Origin: Paraplanobispora takensis
Lineage (GTDB): Bacteria > Actinomycetota > Actinomycetes > Streptosporangiales > Streptosporangiaceae
Reading direction: 5' to 3'
DNA: 64,000 nt
Assembly: GCF_016863195.1 (NCBI RefSeq)
Contig: NZ_BOOK01000008.1
Location: 1 to 64,000, forward strand
The notes under the pieces: generated by a model
What the model saw: only the letters and a program-made list of their open reading frames with translations
Told to the model about the DNA's origin: nothing
The model's database searches: none
Made by a program: the position numbers and the translations under genes
In this document: in pieces, positions 43,028 through 50,008 of the stretch
Layout of the letters: each line of letters begins with the position of its first letter
How positions within the stretch are numbered: position 1 is the first letter of the stretch

Positions 43028-44935
43028 TTACTTATCGGGCATAAGCGTGACGGCGACGGGGCGGTGGTCGGAGTGCTGGACGTTCGGGTTGGCGTGGTCC
43101 GCGCCGGTGAATCCCGGCGTGACCAGCACGTGGTCGATCTGCTCCACCGAGCGGCCGGGGGAGGGGATCGTGTTGAACGGCCTGACCGGGGCGATGGGGT
43201 CGGTCAGCCCGGCGCCCATCAGCACTTCCCAGGCGGGGTCCGACGGCTCGATGTTGAGGTCGCCGGCGACGACCACCGGCCGGGAGGCCGCGGCCCGCCG
43301 GACGATCCCCGCCAGTTGCTCCACCTGGTCGAGCTCGCGCCAGCCGGGCGGCGGCTGCAGGTGGGTGCCGATCACGGTGATCTCCCGTCCCCGCCACCGC
43401 ACCCCGACCTCGACCGCCTGCGCGCCGGTGGGCCCGCCCTGGACGAGCACGTGGTTGCGGACCGAGGTGATCGGCAGGTTCGTCAGCACGGCGTCGCCCC
43501 ACACCTCGTCGGCGGCCGGGGCCCAGACCAAACGCATGCCGAGCCGCTCGGCGATGAGCCGTACGTCGTCGTGGGCGCCGTTGAGCAGCCAGCCCCGGTC
43601 GGCCTCGCTGAGCACGACCACGTGCGGCCTCAGCTGCCTGAGGGTGTCGGCCTGCTGCCCGAGAGAGAGCCGGCCCGGCTCGCCGTACCCCATCCGGATG
43701 TTGTAGGCCGCGACCCGCAGGCCCTCACCGGGCGGCTGCCAGGCGGGGACCGGGCCCTGCCAGAGCGGCACGGCGGCCACCAGCGCGGCGGCGGCCACGG
43801 CGCCCGCCGCGGTCACGGGCAGCCGCGGCCGGGGGACCGGCTCCAGGCGGCGCACGCCCCCGGTCGCGCTCACGGCGGTCACCAGCAGCGCCGCGGCGAT
43901 CGGCACCCAGTCGTTGGGCAGGTAGAGGTCGTAGGCGGCGTAGTAGGCGAAGGTGAGCACGACGAAGACCAGCATGCCCCCGGCGGCGGCCAGGCCGCGC
44001 CGGGCCGGCCGGTCGGCCCCGGCGGGCGGGGAGGAGGCCGCGGCGTAGGCGAGGCAGGCGACCAGCGCCAGCTGGCCGAGCACCTGGGCGGCGATCAGCC
44101 ATGACGGGGAGACCCCGTGGATCCCGCCGATCACCGGGTGCAGGAAGGCGAACGCCACGGCGGAGGCGGTCAGGACCGCGCCGGGCAGCAGCGGGTGCGA
44201 CCGCCAGGGGAGTACGGCGGGCCGCAGCGACAGCACCGCGAACCCCGCCACGATGGCCGCCACCCAGGCGGGGGCTCCCGCCGTGGACTGGGCGTAGGCG
44301 GCGTTGCCGGTGTACAGGCCCCACAGCAGCAGCGCCGGTCCGACCAGCAGCCAGGAGCGCGGAGCGCCCGCCCTCTCCCGGAGTTCCGCCGGGTGTTGCG
44401 CGCCGCCCACCTTCACCGGGCGCTCCGTGTGCCGGGCGCGCACCAGGAAGATCGCGAACAGTGCGAGCTCGGCTGTCACCAGCGATCGCGGCAGCCCTCC
44501 GGGGCGCCACATCAGGTCGATGCCGTCGAGGGCGGAGTGGACCACGGTGGAGAGCACGAGCCCCGCGGCCACCCCGGACAGCGCGGGCCGGGCGTCCGCG
44601 GCGGTCATGGCCACGGCGACCAGCCAGACCAGCCCGGCCAGCACGCCGGCGCTGGCCGTGTACAGCTGCGCGTCACCGCCGTCGGTCAGCTGCAGCACGG
44701 CCCGGGCGGCCAGCAGCAGCGCCCCGGCGCCCAGCGCGATCCGCGGGGCCGGGACCAGCCGGGCCAGCGGCACCGCGAGGAAGGCCGCCACGAACCACGA
44801 CAGGGCGTACAGGCCCATCATCTCGGCGGGCGTGCTGCCGGCCCGGCCGAAGAGTGTGATCAGCGACGGCAGGAAGACGCGCAGCACGTCGGTCAGAACG
44901 AGCACGCCCAGGGCGACGTCCGGGCGGATCCGCAT
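43028..44935 (-). CDS. Membrane protein with C-terminal endonuclease/exonuclease/phosphatase domain, 635 aa
   Basis: About eleven transmembrane helices fill residues 5-370. The last 265 residues are an EEP domain: AAYNIRMGYG, VVVLSEADRGWLLNG, VIGTHLQPPPGW, VVVAGDLNIEPSDPAWE, QIDHVLVTPGF and HSDHRPVAVTLM, so all metal and catalytic residues (Asn, Glu, His, Asp/Asn, Asp/His) appear kept. It should be an active phosphodiesterase or phosphatase on the membrane face, possibly on phospholipid-like substrates. GGAGGT decides ATG 44935. Confidence 0.82.
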   Translation of the reverse strand: MRIRPDVALGVLVLTDVLRVFLPSLITLFGRAGSTPAEMMGLYALSWFVAAFLAVPLARLVPAPRIALGAGALLLAARAVLQLTDGGDAQLYTASAGVLAGLVWLVAVAMTAADARPALSGVAAGLVLSTVVHSALDGIDLMWRPGGLPRSLVTAELALFAIFLVRARHTERPVKVGGAQHPAELRERAGAPRSWLLVGPALLLWGLYTGNAAYAQSTAGAPAWVAAIVAGFAVLSLRPAVLPWRSHPLLPGAVLTASAVAFAFLHPVIGGIHGVSPSWLIAAQVLGQLALVACLAYAAASSPPAGADRPARRGLAAAGGMLVFVVLTFAYYAAYDLYLPNDWVPIAAALLVTAVSATGGVRRLEPVPRPRLPVTAAGAVAAAALVAAVPLWQGPVPAWQPPGEGLRVAAYNIRMGYGEPGRLSLGQQADTLRQLRPHVVVLSEADRGWLLNGAHDDVRLIAERLGMRLVWAPAADEVWGDAVLTNLPITSVRNHVLVQGGPTGAQAVEVGVRWRGREITVIGTHLQPPPGWRELDQVEQLAGIVRRAAASRPVVVAGDLNIEPSDPAWEVLMGAGLTDPIAPVRPFNTIPSPGRSVEQIDHVLVTPGFTGADHANPNVQHSDHRPVAVTLMPDK

Positions 44936-45064
44936 GCCCACCTCCAAGGAATATGAGCCATCCTCGCTTCCTTGGGGCGTCCCGGCAAGAGAGATCGCCG
45001 GAGCCGTACCCGCGAATCGGCCCGAGCGGACCGCGGCGGGGCCCGGGGCGGGAGACGGTGAGGA

Positions 45065-45958
45065 TCAGGCCTGGGCGGGGCCGTCGAGATAGCGGAACGC
45101 CTCGTGCGCCGAGCGCACGCTGTCGCGCAGCGCCTGTTCGAGCCGCCCCGCGTCCTGGGCCAGATTGTCGATCTGCGGCACGGCCAGCGCGTCGGCGCCC
45201 GTCTCGGCCAGGAGCTGCTCGTACTTCGGCAGCCGGGACCTGAGCACCTCGATCTGCTCGTGGGCGCGCAGCGCGCGCTCGGCCTCCTCGACGTGGCGGG
45301 CGTAGCGCTCCAGGGCCTCCACCCGGGCGACGACGGCGGCCTCGCTGGCGGCCAGGGCCCGCTCCAGCGGCTGCATCGCCGCGACCACCTCGGGGCTGTC
45401 GCCCTCGGTGACCAGGCGGCGGTGCTCGCCGCGCAGGGCCGACAGCTTGGCCAGCAGCCGGGAGATCTCCCACTCCTGCGCCGGCAGCATCACCGAGTTG
45501 CGCACGCCGTCGAGCATCCCGCTGATGTGGACCCCGGAGGACAGGACGTACTCGACCGCCTGCCGGGTGCGCTCGCGCAGCAGCTCGGCGGGGTAGTCGA
45601 AGTCCTCCGCCAGCAGGAAGCGGCCCTCGTACCAGCGGGCGTGACGGTAGACGTCGTGCTCCTCGGGGTCGGTCTCCATCGGCTCCTTGGCGGCGAGATG
45701 GCCGACGAAGGCGACGAAGATCAGGAGGGCGGTGACGAACATGAGGATGTGCCCGCCGTCGGCGAGCAGGACGACGCCCAGCAGGAAGAGCGCGGCGGCC
45801 GCTCCGCCGGCCTGCAGGAGCCGGGTCGCGAGCTTGGGGGTCACAGGTTGCGGTTCGGGGGTCCAGCCTGCGCGGATGCGGGACAGCAGGGGCCCGTGCC
45901 GGCGGAACAGGTCGGCGACGTCCGCGGGCACTTCCGGATCGACAACCACATACTGCAC
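45065..45958 (-). CDS. Coiled-coil membrane protein, paralogue A, 297 aa
   Basis: The layout is: a conserved N-terminus (VVVDPEVPADVADLFRRHGP), two adjacent transmembrane helices at about residues 47-90, a linker, then a long helical coiled coil (residues 170-265) ending DSVRSAHEAFRYLDG. GTG 45958 follows GGGGAG by 7 bases. It is a tandem copy of the gene ending at 46014, with 104 bases identical in the coiled-coil part. I do not recognise the family. The soluble coil probably faces the cytoplasm. Confidence 0.75.
   Translation of the reverse strand: MQYVVVDPEVPADVADLFRRHGPLLSRIRAGWTPEPQPVTPKLATRLLQAGGAAAALFLLGVVLLADGGHILMFVTALLIFVAFVGHLAAKEPMETDPEEHDVYRHARWYEGRFLLAEDFDYPAELLRERTRQAVEYVLSSGVHISGMLDGVRNSVMLPAQEWEISRLLAKLSALRGEHRRLVTEGDSPEVVAAMQPLERALAASEAAVVARVEALERYARHVEEAERALRAHEQIEVLRSRLPKYEQLLAETGADALAVPQIDNLAQDAGRLEQALRDSVRSAHEAFRYLDGPAQA
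45269..45372. repeat. 104-bp direct repeat, copy 1 (in paralogue A)
   Basis: All 104 bases are identical to 46206-46309, while flanking parts of the two genes differ clearly. It encodes the coiled-coil stretch with AASEAAVVARVEALERYARH. Confidence 0.9.
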
Positions 45959-46013
45959 CTGGTGGCTCCCCCTCCTCCGGTTATACCGTAGTCAAGAAAG
46001 CTTATATTTTCGG

Positions 46014-46883
46014 CTATCCATCGAGATAGCGGAACGCTTCGTGTGCCGAGCGCACGCTGTCGCGCAGCGCCTGCTGCAGCCGGTCGGCGTCCTGCGCCAG
46101 GTACCCGATCTCCGGAGCCATCAGCCTGCCGGCGCCGGCCTCGGCCAGGAGCTGCTCGTACTCCGGCAGGTGGGAGCGCAGGGCCTCCAGCTGGTGCTGG
46201 GACGCCAGCGCGCGCTCGGCCTCCTCGACGTGGCGGGCGTAGCGCTCCAGGGCCTCCACCCGGGCGACGACGGCGGCCTCGCTGGCGGCCAGGGCCCGCT
46301 CCAGCGGCTCCATCGCCGCGACCACCTCCGGGGTCCTGCCGCTCCTGGCGAGGTCGCGGTGCCTGGCGCGCAGGGCCGACAGCTTGGCCAGCAGCCGGGC
46401 GATCTCCCACTCCTCGGCGGGGAGCATCACCGAGTTGCGCACGCTGTCCAGCAGGCCCATGGCGTTGATCCGGGAACGCAGGATGCGGTCGATGGCCCGC
46501 TGGACCCGGCCGAGCAGTTCCCTCGACGGATGGTCGAAGTCCTCCAGCACCAGGAAGCGGCCCTTCCACCGGCGCGAGTGGCGCAACAGCACGCGCTCTA
46601 TGGAGTCGGCGGGCAGGGGCTTCCTGGCGAAGTACACGACCATGAGGACGAACAGCTCCACCAGCATCAGGAAGAGCAGGGGATAGGCGGCCCCGCCCAC
46701 CGCGATCACGGTCCCCAGCGCCAGCGCGGTCGTCGCCCCGAAGAACCCCATGACGGCACCGGGGATCCCCGTGCCCGCCTCGGGGTCCCAGCCGTTGTGG
46801 AACCTGGAGAGCAGCGGTCCGTTCCGGCGCATGAGGTTGGCCACCTCGGCGGGCACTTCCGGATCGACCACCACACGCAGCAC
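46014..46883 (-). CDS. Coiled-coil membrane protein, paralogue B, 289 aa
   Basis: Same architecture as its neighbour: N-terminus VVVDPEVPAEVANLMRRNGP, two helices (MGFFGATTALALGTVIAVGG; LLFLMLVELFVLMVVYFARK), then a coiled coil ending in the same RDSVRSAHEAFRYLDG. It is the upstream copy of a tandem duplication, separated by 55 bases. The membrane helices have diverged while the coil is nearly unchanged, suggesting hetero-oligomers that pair through the coil. Function unknown. Confidence 0.75.
   Translation of the reverse strand: MLRVVVDPEVPAEVANLMRRNGPLLSRFHNGWDPEAGTGIPGAVMGFFGATTALALGTVIAVGGAAYPLLFLMLVELFVLMVVYFARKPLPADSIERVLLRHSRRWKGRFLVLEDFDHPSRELLGRVQRAIDRILRSRINAMGLLDSVRNSVMLPAEEWEIARLLAKLSALRARHRDLARSGRTPEVVAAMEPLERALAASEAAVVARVEALERYARHVEEAERALASQHQLEALRSHLPEYEQLLAEAGAGRLMAPEIGYLAQDADRLQQALRDSVRSAHEAFRYLDG
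46206..46309. repeat. 104-bp direct repeat, copy 2 (in paralogue B)
   Basis: Exact partner of 45269-45372, including third codon positions. Confidence 0.9.
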
Positions 46884-47023
46884 GGTCTAGCCCCCTTCGC
46901 CGAAGCCGAAAGCATATCCATCACCCCGGTTTCAGGTGATGCGTCCTTCCATGGTGCATCGTGATGGGGTATGCGTGACGCCTGCGGGGACACTCCATCC
47001 CCTCTTCGTCCCTTCTTCTTCGC

Positions 47024-47740
47024 TCAGCCGCGGCCGCCGTACGGCGGGAGCAGGCGCTCGGCGACCGCGCCCAGGGCCGCGACCTCACCGGCGTCCAGCC
47101 GCACGGGCCGGTGGGCGATCCAGCCCGGCACCCGGGCCGCGCGCATCAGCATGACCTTCGAGGCCATGAACGAGCACCCGCGGGACAGCCGCGTCCCGTG
47201 CACCGCCACCAGCGGGGTGACCTCCACCGGCCGGCCGTGGCCGTACCCCAGCATGTCGGCGACCGCCCGCGCCCCGGACGCCGCGGCGCGCACGTGGTCG
47301 TCGGCGGGGGAGCGCCCGATCCACAGCCGGCCCTTGCTGCTGGCGACCCGGGCGCGCCGGTGCCAGCTCCCGGAGTCCACGACGTAGACGCCGGTCGGGC
47401 CGACGATCAGGTGGTCGAGGTTGTCCTCGGCGCCCGGCAGCGCCCGGTCGTGCAGGACCACGTAGCCGCGCCGCTGCAGGGAGCGCAGTATCCGCGCGGT
47501 GGCCCGCTCCCCGGGCGAGGCGGCGTCCCGCGGCCGGACGCGCCGGTGGTACAGCAGGTCGGCCAGTACGGCCAGGGCGGCGGCGGTCACGCCCGCGCGC
47601 CAGTTCCACGTCCACGCCGCCACGGCGGAGACGAGGGCGACGGCCGCCCCCCGCGGCACCAGATCCCGCTCGCGTACGAAGCCGCGCACCACCCGGCGCC
47701 GCGCCACAAGCGGGGCACCGCACACCGCCGGACCGTCCAT
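47024..47740 (-). CDS. NERD-domain-like membrane protein, 238 aa
   Basis: Residues 25-62 give two hydrophobic helices, followed by a NERD-like domain from GERATARILRSLQRRGYVVL through NLDHLIVGPTGVYVVDSGSW. NERD domains are endonuclease-fold modules. The first acidic residue (NLDH) is kept, but the ExK-type pair is Asp-Ser-Gly instead, so nuclease activity is doubtful. GGAGGGGGAG lies 6 bases before ATG 47740. It heads a same-strand run with the two coiled-coil paralogues. Confidence 0.7.
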   Translation of the reverse strand: MDGPAVCGAPLVARRRVVRGFVRERDLVPRGAAVALVSAVAAWTWNWRAGVTAAALAVLADLLYHRRVRPRDAASPGERATARILRSLQRRGYVVLHDRALPGAEDNLDHLIVGPTGVYVVDSGSWHRRARVASSKGRLWIGRSPADDHVRAAASGARAVADMLGYGHGRPVEVTPLVAVHGTRLSRGCSFMASKVMLMRAARVPGWIAHRPVRLDAGEVAALGAVAERLLPPYGGRG

Positions 47741-47814
47741 CCCCGGCTCCCCCTCCGCCGACGACACGCATTCATTGATTCGGTATCGTGACACACCGAA
47801 CACTGTGGGTGACC

Positions 47815-47846
47815 GGCGGGGTGGAGGAACGGCGGGGTGGAGGAAC
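47815..47846. repeat. Two tandem 16-bp repeats
   Basis: ggcggggtggaggaac occurs at 47815-47830 and again at 47831-47846, just past the tRNA array terminator. Confidence 0.8.
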
Positions 47847-47848
47847 GG

Positions 47849-47879
47849 CGAAAGCCCCGGTCGTGGACCGGGGCTTTCG
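47849..47879 (-). terminator. 14-bp hairpin ending the tRNA array
   Basis: cgaaagccccggtc (47849-47862) pairs perfectly with gaccggggctttcg (47866-47879) over a 3-base loop, 26 bases downstream of tRNA-Val in the minus direction, with a short T-run in the RNA. Confidence 0.85.
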
Positions 47880-47904
47880 GCGGACCGGGGGACCGGCCGG
47901 GTGG

Positions 47905-47976
47905 TGGACGATACTGGGATTGAACCAGTGACCTCTTCCGTGTCAGGGAAGCGCTCTCCCGCTGAGCTAATCGTCC
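47905..47976 (-). tRNA. tRNA-Val(GAC)
   Basis: The cloverleaf folds with acceptor ggacgat/atcgtcc, D-arm agctcagcgggagagc, anticodon stem cttcc/ggaag with loop CTGACAC (anticodon GAC, Val), and T-arm ggttcaatcc. The sequence after the discriminator A reads CCA, so the tail may be encoded. Confidence 0.95.
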
Positions 47977-47990
47977 TCGGGTGAGACCAG

Positions 47991-48062
47991 AGCGGAAGAC
48001 GGGATTCGAACCCGCGACCCTCACCTTGGCAAGGTGATGCTCTACCACTGAGCCACTTCCGC
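47991..48062 (-). tRNA. tRNA-Gly(GCC), copy 1
   Basis: Acceptor gcggaag/cttccgc, D-arm gctcagtggtagagc, anticodon stem tcacc/ggtga with loop TTGCCAA (anticodon GCC, Gly), T-arm ggttcgaatcc, discriminator U. It is identical to the copy at 48234-48305. Confidence 0.95.
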
Positions 48063-48138
48063 GTGCCTGCTCCGGGTCGCCCCTTCGCAGTCGTGCTTCA
48101 CTTTACCGGATCCCGCAGGCTCCGATGTCCGTGAGCTG

Positions 48139-48209
48139 AGGTGGAGACGGGATTTGAACCCGTGTACACGGCTTTGCAGGCCGTTGCCTCGCCTCTCGGC
48201 CACTCCACC
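48139..48209 (-). tRNA. tRNA-Cys(GCA)
   Basis: Acceptor ggtggag/ctccacc, D-arm tggccgagaggcgaggca, anticodon stem acggc/gccgt with loop CTGCAAA (anticodon GCA, Cys), T-arm gggttcaaatccc, discriminator U. Confidence 0.95.
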
Positions 48210-48233
48210 AGCCGGATCCCGAGGGATCCGCCG

Positions 48234-48305
48234 AGCGGAAGACGGGATTCGAACCCGCGACCCTCACCTTGGCAAGGTGATGCTCTACCACTGAGCCACT
48301 TCCGC
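48234..48305 (-). tRNA. tRNA-Gly(GCC), copy 2
   Basis: The first gene of the array in transcription order and identical over all 72 bases to the copy at 47991. Order in the transcript is Gly-Cys-Gly-Val. Confidence 0.95.
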
Positions 48306-48485
48306 GTGTTTCCCGGTGAATTCGCCCGGGGCACGGAGAAACTCTAGCGCCTTTTCGGAGGTGCGTGCGCGCATCGGGGGGCCGGTCGTGCGGAACGGCC
48401 CGTCAATTGGGCCTTGATCCGCGCCGGGGAGGGGCGCACGCTCGGGGTGGGTGAGGGGGGACGGCCGGAATCTGGGAGGCGCCTC

Positions 48486-49988
48486 GTGACCGAAAATCCG
48501 CCGGGAGTGACGGAACGTCAGCTCGGAGTCAGCCGCCCCGCCCTGGTCGTCACCCACCTCCCCGAGCCCGAGGAGGTCTTCGGGGTAGGCAGGCTCGGAG
48601 CGAAGGAGCTCTTCAAGTTCGCGGTCGGGCCCAGCCTGATCGCCCTGGGGATCTCCATCGGCAGCGGGGAGTGGCTGCTCGGTCCCCAGGCGGTCGGGCA
48701 GTACGGGTTCGTGGGCGTCGGCTGGGTGATCCTCGTCTCCGCGATCCTGCAGACCTTCTACAACGTCGAGTGCTCGCGCTACGTGATCGCCACGGGGGAG
48801 GTGCCCGTCGTCGGCTGGGGCCGGGTGCCGCCCGGCTATCTGTTCTGGGTGCCGATCTCCGTCTTCATCATCATCTTCGCCTTCATCGCGGGCGGCTGGG
48901 CGAGCGCCGCCGGGCAGGGCGTCTACGCGCTCGTCCACGGCGTGGTGCCGCCCGCCGAGTCGACGGAGCCCGAATGGTGGGCCGTCGCGCTGCTCGTGCT
49001 CGTCTTCCTCATCACCGCCTCCGCCCGGCGCATCAGCCGGGCGCTGGAGCTGGCGAACTGGGTCATGGTCAGCACGATCCTCCTCGGCCTGCTCCTCATC
49101 GACCTGTTCGTCGTCCCCTTCAGCCAGTGGTGGGAGGCGATCCGCGGCTTCGTCACCCCCGCCGCGCCGCCCGCCGGGATCACCGCGACCCAGATCGGCG
49201 CGCTGGCCGGGTTCACCGCCCTGGCCTCCGGCCTCAACTGGTACGTCATGGGTCACTATCGGGACAAGGGGTACGGCATGGGCCACCGGGCCGGGTTCAT
49301 CGCCGGCCTGCGCGGCGAGCGCCGGGAACTGCTGGCCAGCGGCGTCACCTTCCCCGAGGACGAGCGGAACGCGGCGCTGTGGAAGCGCTGGTACCGGCTG
49401 CTGCTGATCGACATGTGGGGCGTGTTCTTCGCCGGCGCCATGCTGGGCATGCTGCTGCCCACGATCCTGATGGCCCAGGCGGTCGAGATGTCCGGCCGGC
49501 GGCCCACCCAGGCCGACGTCCCGACCTTCGTGGCGGGCGTGCTGCGCGCCGAGTACGGCCCGTTCCTGTTCTACGTCGCCCTGGTGCTGGGCGTGCTGAT
49601 CCTGTTCTCCACCCAACTCGGCATCTTCGAGGCGATGGTCCGGGTGACCACCGATGCCGCCCACGCCACCAGTCCCCGGCTGCGCGCCCTGATCGAGGGC
49701 GACCCGCGCCGGTTCTACTACCCCTTCATGATCGTGCTGCTGGTGATCATCAGCATCATCATCTTCCAGGCGCTGCCGGTCAGCCTGGTCCAGTGGTCGG
49801 CGAACATGTCCAACCTGGGCGCGCTGATCTATCCCTTCCTGCTGATGTACCTCAACAGCCGGCTGCCCCGCGCCGCCCGCCCGCGCTGGTGGCACTACGT
49901 GATCCTGGTCCTCAACTTCCTGTTCTTCGGGTTCTTCTTCGTCAACTTCATCGCCGACTTCGTGGGGGACCCGCTGCTGACCTTCTGA
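48486..49988 (+). CDS. Nramp-related membrane transporter, 500 aa
   Basis: About eleven transmembrane helices are present with the LeuT-like Nramp pattern. Helix 1 begins FAVGPSLIALGISIGSGEWL, where metal-transporting Nramps have the DPGN motif; here it is GSGE. Helix 6 reads GFTALASGLNWYVMGHYRDK, without the usual MPH. Substrate therefore differs from Mn/Fe transport or is unknown. A cytoplasmic loop of about 50 residues (GLRGERRELLASG) follows helix 6. GTG 48486 is chosen because GGGAGG lies 6 bases upstream. Confidence 0.8.
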   Translation: MTENPPGVTERQLGVSRPALVVTHLPEPEEVFGVGRLGAKELFKFAVGPSLIALGISIGSGEWLLGPQAVGQYGFVGVGWVILVSAILQTFYNVECSRYVIATGEVPVVGWGRVPPGYLFWVPISVFIIIFAFIAGGWASAAGQGVYALVHGVVPPAESTEPEWWAVALLVLVFLITASARRISRALELANWVMVSTILLGLLLIDLFVVPFSQWWEAIRGFVTPAAPPAGITATQIGALAGFTALASGLNWYVMGHYRDKGYGMGHRAGFIAGLRGERRELLASGVTFPEDERNAALWKRWYRLLLIDMWGVFFAGAMLGMLLPTILMAQAVEMSGRRPTQADVPTFVAGVLRAEYGPFLFYVALVLGVLILFSTQLGIFEAMVRVTTDAAHATSPRLRALIEGDPRRFYYPFMIVLLVIISIIIFQALPVSLVQWSANMSNLGALIYPFLLMYLNSRLPRAARPRWWHYVILVLNFLFFGFFFVNFIADFVGDPLLTF

Positions 49989-50008
49989 CCGGGTCCCCCG
50001 CGAAGGGA

